Below, one piece after another: positions 24,307 to 33,862 of a stretch of 64,000 nt of DNA. The first letter of the stretch is position 1. Each line of letters opens with the position of its first letter. A model generated the notes under the pieces. It searched no databases. It saw only the letters and a list, made by a program, of their open reading frames with translations, and was not told the DNA's origin. Location: assembly GCA_002394335.1 (NCBI GenBank), contig DGTP01000015.1:1-64000 (forward strand), read 5' to 3'. The stretch comes from Bacteroidales bacterium UBA4333 (lineage in GTDB: Bacteria > Bacteroidota > Bacteroidia > Bacteroidales > Paludibacteraceae). The position numbers were made by a program, and so were the translations under genes.

Positions 24307-25791
24307 ATGGGTATCCGGATCCGACATATCACTGCGGCAATCATGGTGGCATTAGCTGTCATGGCTATGCCTCTGCAGGCGCAGAAAAAAACAGACGCCA
24401 AAACGCAGAAAGACACCGCACCGACAGCCAAGAAATACGAACGGAACGGCACTATCGACAAATCGCGTCTGCCCGCAAGACCGAACAAGATGCTCTGCTG
24501 GTTCTACCGGACAGCCGAATGGGCGGACAACTACCTCATCAAAGGTATCGACACCAATTACGTCACCCTGCCGGAACACAGCTGGCGGATCGCATATATC
24601 AACGGCATCGAAGGTATCAACTCCAACTGGTCTGCTACACAGCCGCCACCCATCGGTTCAGTGACACTCCTCTCACGCACCACACCAAGCGTTGATTTGG
24701 GATTTCAGGTGGGCTACCGGTCATTGGGCTTCGGCTACAGTTGGGACGCCTCGCACGCCTATTCGCAGAAACTGAATCTGTCCCTTGGCAGCAAGTTTAT
24801 CGGCATTGACTTCTCGCGGCAAGTGAGCACAAACATCACCGGTAGAATCTACATGGCAGACTTCCCGAAGAGCGAATACAACCCTCTTCCTTTGCCTGAC
24901 AACCTGCTCTGGATCACCAACACCAACCTCTCGGTCTGGTACGCCCTGAACGCCGCGCACTACTCGCACCAGGCAGCTATCAAGCAGTCGTATATCCAAA
25001 AGAAAACGGCGGGTTCGCTATTGTTGTCATTGGGATATATGTCCACGGAGATCTCCGTAGAAGACAGCATTATGCTCAACGGCAAACCCTTGCTTTCGTA
25101 TATGATTGACGGAATCAAAAGCATGACGACCCACCAGGTGGCAGTAGGCTTAGGGTACGGCATCAACTACACCCCCAACCGCGGCAAGGTGCTGCTCCAC
25201 CTCTCCGCCAATGCGCAACTGGTATGCTATAGTATTGACCAGGTATCGTTTGCCCTGAGCGACTCCATGGATCTGCCGGGCGAGCCGTTCTATAACATCA
25301 AACCGCAGTACCCTGTGCATATAACCGGGAACCTGCGCGCTGCGGTGAGTTGGGAGATCAACCCGTGGGTACACCTCTCGGCAATGGGGCAAGCCAATAA
25401 CATCCGTTTTGCCTCCAAAAAAGGCGAAGTCGCCTCGATGGCTCTCAACAACTGGAACTGGCAAGCCAAACTGGCAGTAGGTGTCCGTCTGGGCGTAGGC
25501 AGGAAGAAAGTGCAAGAGACCCTTGACGCCGAGGAGGAATACCTCATCGCCGAAGAGAAGGAGATCTTACGCCAGGCACGACGCCACCGCCGGGACACGA
25601 CACTACGAGCCGCTGCCAACGAGATCAAAGCCGAGCACGCCTATGCCGACTCCATCACGCAAGCAGAAGTGGAGGCGGTTCAAGCCGCAGCCGAAGAAGC
25701 CAATGCGCACTCCGCCAAACACAAGCACCGCAAACGCGCCACCAAACTGCCACAATGGATTACAGACTATTTTTATTCCCCAAAACAATGA
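24307..25791 (+). CDS. DUF4421 family protein, probable outer-membrane protein
   Basis: 494 residues. A signal peptide covers about 1-24 (ending PLQAQ). The segment WADNYLIKGIDTNYVTLPEHSW and the long series of alternating strands that follow match DUF4421, a Bacteroidota family predicted to form an outer-membrane barrel. The C-terminal 100 residues are an extension beyond the barrel, rich in Glu, Ala, Arg and His, probably helical, ending in a basic HKHRKRATK stretch. The function is unknown. It overlaps the next gene by 4 bases. Confidence 0.82.
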   Translation: MGIRIRHITAAIMVALAVMAMPLQAQKKTDAKTQKDTAPTAKKYERNGTIDKSRLPARPNKMLCWFYRTAEWADNYLIKGIDTNYVTLPEHSWRIAYINGIEGINSNWSATQPPPIGSVTLLSRTTPSVDLGFQVGYRSLGFGYSWDASHAYSQKLNLSLGSKFIGIDFSRQVSTNITGRIYMADFPKSEYNPLPLPDNLLWITNTNLSVWYALNAAHYSHQAAIKQSYIQKKTAGSLLLSLGYMSTEISVEDSIMLNGKPLLSYMIDGIKSMTTHQVAVGLGYGINYTPNRGKVLLHLSANAQLVCYSIDQVSFALSDSMDLPGEPFYNIKPQYPVHITGNLRAAVSWEINPWVHLSAMGQANNIRFASKKGEVASMALNNWNWQAKLAVGVRLGVGRKKVQETLDAEEEYLIAEEKEILRQARRHRRDTTLRAAANEIKAEHAYADSITQAEVEAVQAAAEEANAHSAKHKHRKRATKLPQWITDYFYSPKQ

Positions 25792-27026
25792 GAAGAATTC
25801 TATCAGCAACCATACTCATCCTCACGGCACTCACCGCCTCCGCTACCGCTTATTACGGACGCGTAGTGGACGACAACCGCCGTCCCGTGCCTTTCGCTAC
25901 CGTCTATCCTCTGGATAGCATCGTTCTTGGTACCGCCACCAACGATAACGGATACTTTCAGTTCGACGCCAATCTGCCGGAAAGCGGATTGGTGATGATC
26001 AGTTTTGTGGGGTACGACAAGAAGACCGTCCCATTGCGCCAACTCCGGGGCGACACCATGACCATTGTGCTGCACGAGAAACCCATTGCGCTGGACGAGA
26101 CGACCATCTCCGCCAAGCACAAGAAACTGAAAGGCAAGAAAAAAGAAATGGCGCAGCTGCTCTACAAAGTCTATCAGCAGATGGCAGTCGATTTCCCGGA
26201 GCACTGTACGCGTTACCACGTAGTGAGCGATGCACGGATGACGGCTCAGAACAGCCAATGGGGCGCCGAACAGATGATAGCCACCATTGTCACCATCCCC
26301 GAAGCGGCAAAGAACGGTTCGGACTCGGTGCAGCTCCATGCCGAACACTGCAAACGCTTCTTCAATCCTGCCATTCGCAGCCGTGCCAACCAAGCCTACC
26401 AAGCCAAGGAACTGGACGCCAGAACACGCAAGTACGCCGCCGAGGTGGACTCCGGCGTAGCCACCCACTGGGCACTCTTTGCGTTCGGCAATGTCAAGTA
26501 TGATCTGGAGAAATCCATGGGAGACCTCAAGCACTGGAGTGTCGCCGCCGAGAGTCCCACGGAACTGATTCTCAGTTACAAAGAGGGCAAGAACTATTTA
26601 GGTATCTTCAAATGGTCGATGACCCGCAACTATGTCTTGAACCCCAAGACCTATTCGGTAATACGGTTTTCGGAGCACCTGACCATGGACGTCAATATCC
26701 CCTTCGGCTACAGGCTCAAAGGACAGGAACTAATGCTGCTGAACCTGCTGAACATGTCGGAAGAGCAGTACGAGAAATTCCGCCTGCGCAAAGGGCACGT
26801 TGACTGCACGCTGCAAACAACCTACAAGCGCAAGGACGGCAAACTCTATATCCACGAGAAGAACCTCAAAACCGACGGGCTGATCACCGGCACCAAGAAA
26901 CGCACCATCCCGGTGCACTTCAAAGCCGGGCAGCGGGTCACTTCGGTAGAGACAAGCGGCGTAAAGCCTCTCAAGAAGTCACAAATAACAAGACGTTTTC
27001 CCCGCCAAATAGTAGAAATCTACTAA
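25788..27026 (+). CDS. Carboxypeptidase-like regulatory domain protein
   Basis: About 412 residues from the ATG at 25788, which overlaps the preceding stop in an ATGA. A signal peptide (1-20) precedes a CarboxypepD_reg-like beta domain at about 21-100 (YYGRVVDDNRRPVPFATVYP and GYFQFDANLPESGLVMISFVGY), the module often found at the N-terminus of Bacteroidota outer-membrane proteins. No TonB-dependent receptor barrel follows; the rest is a mixed domain of unknown function, as in DUF5686-like proteins without the barrel. It probably acts in the periplasm or at the outer membrane with the DUF4421 protein. Confidence 0.75.
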   Translation: MRRILSATILILTALTASATAYYGRVVDDNRRPVPFATVYPLDSIVLGTATNDNGYFQFDANLPESGLVMISFVGYDKKTVPLRQLRGDTMTIVLHEKPIALDETTISAKHKKLKGKKKEMAQLLYKVYQQMAVDFPEHCTRYHVVSDARMTAQNSQWGAEQMIATIVTIPEAAKNGSDSVQLHAEHCKRFFNPAIRSRANQAYQAKELDARTRKYAAEVDSGVATHWALFAFGNVKYDLEKSMGDLKHWSVAAESPTELILSYKEGKNYLGIFKWSMTRNYVLNPKTYSVIRFSEHLTMDVNIPFGYRLKGQELMLLNLLNMSEEQYEKFRLRKGHVDCTLQTTYKRKDGKLYIHEKNLKTDGLITGTKKRTIPVHFKAGQRVTSVETSGVKPLKKSQITRRFPRQIVEIY

Positions 27027-27061
27027 ATCCGGCGCATATAAGGCACAAATGCACACTTTTT

Positions 27062-27093
27062 TTTGCGTATGTCAGAAAAAAGCTGTATATTTG
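27062..27093 (+). promoter_or_regulatory. Bacteroidota-type promoter for the mfd gene run
   Basis: TTTGC at 27062-27066, GTATGTC plus an A-run in the spacer, TATATTTG at 27086-27093. Its position rules out the in-frame ATG at 27063 as the mfd start. Confidence 0.8.
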
Positions 27094-27104
27094 CGCCGGA
27101 TTTT

Positions 27105-30100
27105 ATGCGCATAGACGAATTAAAAGATATCATTGTGCGCCACCCGAAAGTGGAAGCGCTGGTAGATGAGTTGGGCAAGAACCGGACTCAACACCTGTTG
27201 CTGAGCGGTCTGCACGCCTCTGAACGGGCGGTAGTAATGCTTTCGGCAACACAAAGGCTCTGTGCGCAGAAGAAACCGACCCACCTCCTGATTATTCTTG
27301 ACACGCAGGACGAGGCGCAATACCTGTACGCCGACCTGCTGGCACTCATGGGCGAAGACACTCTCGTCACCCCACTCTATTTCCCCTCCGCCAAACGGCG
27401 CAGGCAAGGTGTGGACGAGTCGCTCATGATCCAACGTACAGAGACCTTGGCTGCCCTCAGCCCCGAACACAAAAACGGTGCCCGGATAGTAGTCAGCTAT
27501 CCTGAGGCATTGGCGGAACCCGTGCCGGCTCCTGAGGCATTGGCTTCCCGCAGTCTGACCCTCAATACGGGAGACACCATCCAACTCTCAGCCCTCAACA
27601 CCCGGCTTTCGGACTTGGGCTTCCAGCGGGTGGATTTTGTCTATGAACCGGGGCAGTACGCCATTCGAGGCGGTATTGTGGATGTCTATAGTTTTGCGAA
27701 CGACAATCCCTACCGTCTTGATTTCTGGGGGGACGAGATCGACTCCATCCGCACCTTCGAGATAGAGACACAACTCAGTCAGAAGGAGGTGAAGCAAGTG
27801 GAGATCATCGCTTCGCATGAGCAGGAAGACGATGCACAAGCCACCCTCCGGGACTACCTGCAGGACGAGGAGCCGTGGGTGATAGTCAGTGGCGAAAGAG
27901 TGTTGGAAGAGGCGAAATCCTTCCGCACCATCGAGCTGGGACGGAAGAGCCGTCACAACAACTTTGCCAAAATCCAATGGGACACCCTCCCGCAGCCTGT
28001 CTTTAACAAGAATTTCGACCTGCTCATCGACGATCTGCAGACCAAGATGAAGGAGGGATACCAACTCTATATCCTCTCCGACCAGAAGAAACAGACCGAC
28101 CGTCTGGCAGCCATCTTCGAAGACCTCTCCGAGGGAACGGATATCCAAATCCGCTTCACACCGGTGGATCACACCCTGCATGAGGGATTCATCGACCGTG
28201 ATATCAAGATCGCCTGCTATACCGACCATGAGATATTCGAGCGTTTCCATCGTGTCAGTCTCCGCTCGGAGAACGCCAAACGGGGCAAAGCGGTAGTGAC
28301 ACTCAAAGAGATCAACCAGCTCCAGATAGGCGACTACGTGGTACACTCCGATCATGGTATCGGCACCTTCGGCGGTCTGGTGACCACCCAGGTGAACGGC
28401 AAGCCGCAAGAGATGATCAAACTCATCTTCCGTGGCGGCGACACGATCTTCGTATCGATCCATAATCTTCACCGCATCTCCAAATACAAGGGCAAGGACG
28501 GCACCGAGCCTACCATTTCCAAGTTGGGCAGCGGCGCATGGGAACGCCTCAGAGAGCGTACAAAAGACAAGATCAAGTCCATTGCCCGCGACCTGATCAA
28601 ACTATACGCCACCCGCAAGCAGCAACCCGGTTTTGCCTACTCGCCCGACGGACACATGCAACATGAGCTGGAAGCAAGCTTCGTATTCGAGGACACCCCC
28701 GATCAGGCGAAAGCCACACTTGACGTGAAGCACGACCTGGAGAGCGGCACGCCGATGGACAGACTCATCTGCGGTGATGTAGGCTTCGGCAAGACCGAAG
28801 TAGCCATGCGTGCCGCCTTCAAGGTAGCCTGCGACGGCAAACAGGTTGCCGTCCTGGTGCCCACCACGGTGCTGGCTCTGCAGCACTACCAGTCTTTCTC
28901 CGAGCGGATGAAAGACTTCCCCGTAACCATCGAGTACCTCTCCCGCAGCAAGACCGCCAAAGAGCAACGCGAGATCCTCGAACGACTCAAAGACGGCAAG
29001 ATAGACATCCTGATAGGCACCCACAAGCTGGTGAACAAGAATGTTGTCTGGCATGATTTGGGACTGCTTATCATTGATGAGGAGCAGAAGTTCGGTGTAG
29101 CGGTCAAAGAGAAGCTCAAAGGGCTGCGCACCAATATTGACGTGCTGACCCTGACGGCAACGCCTATTCCGCGCACGCTTCAGTTCTCGCTTCTGGGTGC
29201 ACGCGACCTGAGCATCATCAAGACCCCGCCACCCAACCGCTACCCTATCCAGACCGAACTCATCACTTTGGACGACGAAGATATTATCCAAGAGGCGATA
29301 GAGATGGAGATGAACCGCAACGGGCAGGTCTTCATCGTCAACAACCGCATAGAGATGTTAGAGCGCATCGAGCGCCGCATCCATCGTCTGTGCCCGATGG
29401 CCCGTACCGTCGTTGCACACGGACAAATGCCTATCGGTGAGATGGAGCAACGGCTGGAGGAGTTTGTCAACTACGACTATGACGTACTGATCTCGACCAC
29501 CATTGTGGAGTCCGGTATTGATATACCTAATGTCAATACCATCATCGTCTATTCGGCGCAACACTACGGTCTGAGCGACCTGCACCAGTTGCGCGGACGC
29601 GTAGGGCGATCCAACCGCAAAGCCTATTGCTACCTCGTGACACCGGAACGCGAACTGCTCACAGCCGATGCACGCCGCAGGCTCGATGCTCTGACCACCT
29701 TCTCGGATCTCGGCGCGGGATTCAATCTCGCCATGCAGGATCTGGATATACGCGGAGCAGGAAACCTCTTAGGTGCTGAGCAATCGGGATTCATTGCCGA
29801 CCTCGGATACGAGACCTACCAGCGGATCCTCAACGAAGCGATAGAAGAACTCAAAGAGGAAGGAAACCTCTCTCCCTCGCAAGGAGAAGGAGACCTAACA
29901 GCAAATGGCCAATGGTCCAATGAGAAAACGAACTGGTGCTCCGACTGCCAGCTGGAGAGCGATCTGGCATTGGGCTTCCCCTCCTCCTACATAGAAAACA
30001 TCTCGGAGCGCATCAGCCTCTACAGAGAACTGGACAACATAGCGGACGAAGAGAGCCTGTTAGCCTACAAGAAACGACTCATCGACCGTTTCGGCACAAT

Positions 30101-30416
30101 GCCGGAAGCCGCGGAAGAACTGCTCAACGTGGTGCGGTTGAGATGGCTCTGCTGCCGGATGGGTATAGAGAAGATCTTCCTCAAAGGCGAACGGCTCACC
30201 CTCTACTTCACGACCAAGCATCCGTCGTACTGGCAGTCGGATATGTTCCAACGGTTTATCGTCTATGCCACCACGCGTCCTGAGCGATGCCTGCTCAAAG
30301 AAGAGCGCGACAAGACAGGACAACCGACCGGCAGAAGACTGATGACCGTCATGCAAGTCAAGACCATCGGCGGAGCAATCAACCTGTTAGGCAAAATCAA
30401 AGACAGCAAACAATGA
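27105..30416 (+). CDS. mfd: Transcription-repair coupling factor Mfd
   Basis: About 1103 residues. The UvrB-like N-terminal domains cover about 1-400. An RNA-polymerase-interacting domain follows near 400-500, containing GDYVVHSDHGIGTF. The RecG-like translocase has Walker A (GDVGFGKTE) near 556-564 and the DEEQ box (IIDEEQKFG) near 656-664, and a TRCF domain closes the protein. It removes stalled RNA polymerase and recruits UvrA. The start at 27105 follows the promoter. Residues about 918-941 are an unusual linker (LSPSQGEGDLTANGQWSNEK) encoded by low-complexity DNA with tandem CAATGG-like units; ordinary Mfd has a different acidic linker here. It overlaps kdsB by 4 bases. Confidence 0.97.
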   Translation: MRIDELKDIIVRHPKVEALVDELGKNRTQHLLLSGLHASERAVVMLSATQRLCAQKKPTHLLIILDTQDEAQYLYADLLALMGEDTLVTPLYFPSAKRRRQGVDESLMIQRTETLAALSPEHKNGARIVVSYPEALAEPVPAPEALASRSLTLNTGDTIQLSALNTRLSDLGFQRVDFVYEPGQYAIRGGIVDVYSFANDNPYRLDFWGDEIDSIRTFEIETQLSQKEVKQVEIIASHEQEDDAQATLRDYLQDEEPWVIVSGERVLEEAKSFRTIELGRKSRHNNFAKIQWDTLPQPVFNKNFDLLIDDLQTKMKEGYQLYILSDQKKQTDRLAAIFEDLSEGTDIQIRFTPVDHTLHEGFIDRDIKIACYTDHEIFERFHRVSLRSENAKRGKAVVTLKEINQLQIGDYVVHSDHGIGTFGGLVTTQVNGKPQEMIKLIFRGGDTIFVSIHNLHRISKYKGKDGTEPTISKLGSGAWERLRERTKDKIKSIARDLIKLYATRKQQPGFAYSPDGHMQHELEASFVFEDTPDQAKATLDVKHDLESGTPMDRLICGDVGFGKTEVAMRAAFKVACDGKQVAVLVPTTVLALQHYQSFSERMKDFPVTIEYLSRSKTAKEQREILERLKDGKIDILIGTHKLVNKNVVWHDLGLLIIDEEQKFGVAVKEKLKGLRTNIDVLTLTATPIPRTLQFSLLGARDLSIIKTPPPNRYPIQTELITLDDEDIIQEAIEMEMNRNGQVFIVNNRIEMLERIERRIHRLCPMARTVVAHGQMPIGEMEQRLEEFVNYDYDVLISTTIVESGIDIPNVNTIIVYSAQHYGLSDLHQLRGRVGRSNRKAYCYLVTPERELLTADARRRLDALTTFSDLGAGFNLAMQDLDIRGAGNLLGAEQSGFIADLGYETYQRILNEAIEELKEEGNLSPSQGEGDLTANGQWSNEKTNWCSDCQLESDLALGFPSSYIENISERISLYRELDNIADEESLLAYKKRLIDRFGTMPEAAEELLNVVRLRWLCCRMGIEKIFLKGERLTLYFTTKHPSYWQSDMFQRFIVYATTRPERCLLKEERDKTGQPTGRRLMTVMQVKTIGGAINLLGKIKDSKQ
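29867..29930. repeat. Low-complexity insert inside mfd
   Basis: An imperfect CT-rich/GA-rich dyad (CTCCCTCGCAAGGAG at about 29872-29886) is followed by CAAATGGCCAATGGTCCAATG at about 29902-29922, a tandem of 7-base CAATGG-type units. The reading frame stays open. The style matches other coding inserts in this window. Confidence 0.6.
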
Positions 30417-31198
30417 AAGGAATACAGTTCATAGGAATCATTCCGGCGCGGTACGGATCCACCCGTTTCCCCGGCAAGCCGCTGGCGATGATCGGCGGCA
30501 AGACGATGATCGAGCGTGTCTGGCGTCAGGCAAGTCAGGCGTTAGAGGAGGTCTATGTGGCTACCGACGACCAGCGCATCTACGACGCCGTCTGCACCTT
30601 TGGCGGCAAGGCCATCATGACCCGTGCCGACCACCGTTGCGGCACCGAGCGGTGTCTGGAAGCGTACGACCATTATACCGCCTCCAAGGGTCACAAAGGA
30701 GACGAAGAGAAGACAGTCATCATCAATATCCAAGGCGATGAGCCGTTTATCCAGCCGGAGCAGATAGAGGCGTTGAAGCGCTGTTTCGAGGACGGGCAGA
30801 CCGAGATAGCCACGCTGGTGAAACCCTTCGAGGAAGCCGACGGCTGGGAGGCGCTTGCCAACCCGAACACGCCGAAGGTCGTTTTCAGCCAGGAGAAAGG
30901 TACTGCCCTGCTCTTCTCGCGCAGCGTCATCCCTTACCTGAGGGGTGTTCCGCAGGAGGACTGGCTCAAAGCACACCGGCACTACAAGCACATTGGCATG
31001 TACGCCTATCGCGCCGATATACTCCGGCAGATAACCGCACTGCCTCCTTCCGCTGCCGAGCAGGCAGAGAGCCTGGAGCAGTTGCGATGGATAGAGAACG
31101 GCTACCAAATACGCGTAGCGCAATGTACTACGCAGTCAATAGGTATCGACACACCCGAAGACCTGGCAAAAGCAGAAAAATATATACTAACCAAATAA
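30413..31198 (+). CDS. kdsB: 3-deoxy-manno-octulosonate cytidylyltransferase (CMP-KDO synthetase)
   Basis: 261 residues. The start at 30413 gives [24 protein letters not shown], the classic KdsB nucleotide-binding N-terminus, and the codon overlaps the mfd stop (ATGA). Conserved NIQGDEPFI and the C-terminal [15 protein letters not shown] also fit. It activates KDO for addition to lipid A in the cytoplasm, which indicates an LPS-type outer membrane. Confidence 0.97.
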   Translation: MKGIQFIGIIPARYGSTRFPGKPLAMIGGKTMIERVWRQASQALEEVYVATDDQRIYDAVCTFGGKAIMTRADHRCGTERCLEAYDHYTASKGHKGDEEKTVIINIQGDEPFIQPEQIEALKRCFEDGQTEIATLVKPFEEADGWEALANPNTPKVVFSQEKGTALLFSRSVIPYLRGVPQEDWLKAHRHYKHIGMYAYRADILRQITALPPSAAEQAESLEQLRWIENGYQIRVAQCTTQSIGIDTPEDLAKAEKYILTK

Positions 31199-31209
31199 AA
31201 AACACAATT

Positions 31210-31929
31210 ATGGCAAAAGAGAATTGTCCGACTCCTCACATTGGAGCCAAGTACGGCGAAATCGCCAAAACAGTCATCATGGCTGGTGATCCGTTACGTG
31301 TCAAACTGATGGCAGAGCGCTATCTGGAGAACCCCGTTCTGGTGAATAATGTACGTAGCATGCTGGCTTACACCGGCACATACAAAGGCAAGGAAGTGAC
31401 CGTCATGGGACACGGAATGGGTATCCCTTCCATTGGTATCTACACCTATGAGTTGTTCAACTTCTACGATGTGGAACGCATCATCCGTGTCGGCTCTTGC
31501 GGTGCACGCCAGATGTACGTACACCTCGGCGATCTGGTCATCGCCCAAGGCAGCTGCACCGACAGCAACTACGCCGAGCAGTACAACCTCGGCGGACACT
31601 ACGCACCTATTGCCGACTTCCAGCTCTGCCGCGATGCCGTAGATGCCTGTGAGCAATTCGGCTATACCTACCACGTAGGAAACGTCTTCTCGGCGGACAT
31701 CTTCTACTCAGAAGACGAGCGTAAAAGCAACTGGACAAAGATGGGTGTCCTGGCAGACGAGATGGAAGCCCCGTCGTTATATATGAACGCAGCCCGCGCA
31801 GGCAAGAAAGCGCTCTGTATCTGTACCGTCAGTGACCATATCCTCACCGGAGAAGCCACCACGGCGGAAGAGCGCCAGAACACATTCACCAAAATGATGG
31901 ATGTCGCTTTCGCCATCATCAGCAAATAA
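31210..31929 (+). CDS. deoD: Purine-nucleoside phosphorylase (DeoD type)
   Basis: 239 residues, the usual length of the hexameric NP-I enzyme that cleaves purine nucleosides to base and (deoxy)ribose-1-phosphate. The start at 31210 ([19 protein letters not shown]) matches DeoD. The phosphate-binding GDPLRVK is at about 26-32 and the purine-site region [12 protein letters not shown] near 179-190. It lies 11 bases after kdsB and 10 bases before yidC, in the mfd-mtaB run. Confidence 0.96.
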   Translation: MAKENCPTPHIGAKYGEIAKTVIMAGDPLRVKLMAERYLENPVLVNNVRSMLAYTGTYKGKEVTVMGHGMGIPSIGIYTYELFNFYDVERIIRVGSCGARQMYVHLGDLVIAQGSCTDSNYAEQYNLGGHYAPIADFQLCRDAVDACEQFGYTYHVGNVFSADIFYSEDERKSNWTKMGVLADEMEAPSLYMNAARAGKKALCICTVSDHILTGEATTAEERQNTFTKMMDVAFAIISK

Positions 31930-31939
31930 ACAATAAAGA

Positions 31940-33862
31940 ATGGATAAAAACACTTGGATCGGCTTTCTATTAATAGCCGCTATCGTGGTGGGATTCAGTT
32001 GGTTTTCCCGCCCCAGCAAAGAACAGTTAGCACAACAGCATTACAACGACTCCATTGCTCTCGTTCAGAAGCAAGAGGCGAGACAGAAGCAGAAGACCGA
32101 CTCTATTGCAGCCGCCTATACTGCACAGGCTGCCCAAGAGCAGGACAGCAGTGCTTTGGCACAGAGTGAGGAGGCATTGAGAAAAGCCAAATACGGCGTT
32201 TTCTCCACTGCCGCCACCCCTACTCTTCCACAGACTGCCGTGCTGGAGAACGAGGTATTGCGCCTCTCGCTCTCTACCAAAGGTGGTAGAATAGCGCAGG
32301 CTCAACTCAAGGACTACAAAGCCTACGGCGACAGTATCAACCCTCTCAGCCTGTTCGAAGGCGACGAGGCGGAGATGAGACTGCTCCTGCGCTCGGCAGA
32401 CAACAGCCGGATCTACCTCACCGATGAGCTGAACTTCGCCATCCACGAGCGCACCGACAGTACTGTCACCATGCGTCTCGCTACCGACTCCGCCACCGAA
32501 TGGCTTGACATCCGCTACACCCTCCGCCCCGACGATTATATGGTTTCTATCGCCATCCAGGGGCACGGGCTGGAGCGCGTTCTGGCACCCAACACCACCT
32601 CGGCGGAACTGGTATGGGGACAGCTTGTGCCCCAACACGAGCGCGGAAGGAAGTTCGAAGAGCGTTATGCCCAGTTGCAGTATATGCTGCTGGACGGCGA
32701 TATGGAGAAACTCTCGGAGTCGAAGAACGACTCGCAAGAGGAGAACGCACGCATCAAATGGATCGGTTACAAAGACCAGTTCTTCTCCTCCGTGCTGATT
32801 GCCGACAGCGCCTTCGAGACCACCCAGATGCAATCAACGCTGGAGCAGGACAAGTATGTCAAATCATACATGACCAAGACCCACGTTCCCTTTGATCTCA
32901 CCGGCGCTACGCCTACAGGACTGAGAATGTATCTTGGACCGAACCACTACAACACCCTCAAAGCATACGACGAGGGCAAGAGCGGCAAAGAGAAGCTGCA
33001 CCTCAAAGAACTGGTACCGCTGGGATGGAAGATCGTCAGCTGGATCAACATGATTCTGGTCATCCCTATGTTTGACCTCTTCAACTCATGGCAACTCAAT
33101 ATCGGTCTGGTGATCCTTCTGATGACCCTTGTGATCAAACTCATCATCCTGCCCTTCGTCTTCGCGTCCTACCGCTCAAGTGCCAAGATGCGTGTGCTCA
33201 AGCCGCAGATAGACGCTATCAACGAGAAGTTCCCTCCGGAGAAGATGCAAGAGCGCCAGGCAGCGACCATGCAACTCTACCAGCGTGCAGGTGTCAGCCC
33301 CATGTCAGGCTGTCTGCCGATGCTCTTCCAGTTCCCGGTACTGATGGCTATGTTCTGGTTCCTGCCGACCGCTATCGAGTTGCGCGGCAAGTCCTTCCTC
33401 TGGGCAGACGACCTCTCTACGTATGACGCTATCCTCACCTGGGGATTCCATATCCCCCTCCTCGGCGACCACCTGAGTCTCTTCTGTCTCCTGATGACGG
33501 CGGTGAATATCATCTACACCTACATGAACATGCAGCAACAGGCAATGGATCCGAACATGAAGTTCATGAAATGGATGATGTACGCCATGCCGCTGATGTT
33601 CCTCTTCATCTTCAACGACTACAATGCCGGCTTGAGCTACTACTATTTCGTCAGCCTCCTTATCACCATCCTTCAGACGATGATCTTCCGCTGGACGACT
33701 GATGACAAGAAACTGCTTGCCGAGATGGAGAAGAACGCCAAGAAGAACGAGAAGAAAGCTCAGAAGCGTTCGGGATTCATGGCACGGTTGGAAGAGATGC
33801 AACGCCAGCAAGTGAAGATGGCACGCGAGAATGCCAAGGCACAGCAAAAACGAATGCGATGA
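31940..33862 (+). CDS. yidC: Membrane protein insertase YidC
   Basis: 640 residues. An N-terminal signal anchor (about 5-23) precedes a large periplasmic domain (about 60-350), then the conserved hydrophobic core (about 365-605) with helices around FDLFNSWQLNIGLVILLMTL, the GVSPMSGCLPML loop and the SYYYFVSLL helix. The C-terminus is a basic, Gln/Lys-rich tail, as expected for ribosome contact. It inserts proteins into the inner membrane. It overlaps mtaB by 4 bases. Confidence 0.97.
   Translation: MDKNTWIGFLLIAAIVVGFSWFSRPSKEQLAQQHYNDSIALVQKQEARQKQKTDSIAAAYTAQAAQEQDSSALAQSEEALRKAKYGVFSTAATPTLPQTAVLENEVLRLSLSTKGGRIAQAQLKDYKAYGDSINPLSLFEGDEAEMRLLLRSADNSRIYLTDELNFAIHERTDSTVTMRLATDSATEWLDIRYTLRPDDYMVSIAIQGHGLERVLAPNTTSAELVWGQLVPQHERGRKFEERYAQLQYMLLDGDMEKLSESKNDSQEENARIKWIGYKDQFFSSVLIADSAFETTQMQSTLEQDKYVKSYMTKTHVPFDLTGATPTGLRMYLGPNHYNTLKAYDEGKSGKEKLHLKELVPLGWKIVSWINMILVIPMFDLFNSWQLNIGLVILLMTLVIKLIILPFVFASYRSSAKMRVLKPQIDAINEKFPPEKMQERQAATMQLYQRAGVSPMSGCLPMLFQFPVLMAMFWFLPTAIELRGKSFLWADDLSTYDAILTWGFHIPLLGDHLSLFCLLMTAVNIIYTYMNMQQQAMDPNMKFMKWMMYAMPLMFLFIFNDYNAGLSYYYFVSLLITILQTMIFRWTTDDKKLLAEMEKNAKKNEKKAQKRSGFMARLEEMQRQQVKMARENAKAQQKRMR

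Noticed and set aside
27063..27104. Upstream ATG giving 14 extra residues on Mfd
   Set aside because: It overlaps the promoter boxes at 27062-27093, so it cannot be transcribed as a leader from that promoter.
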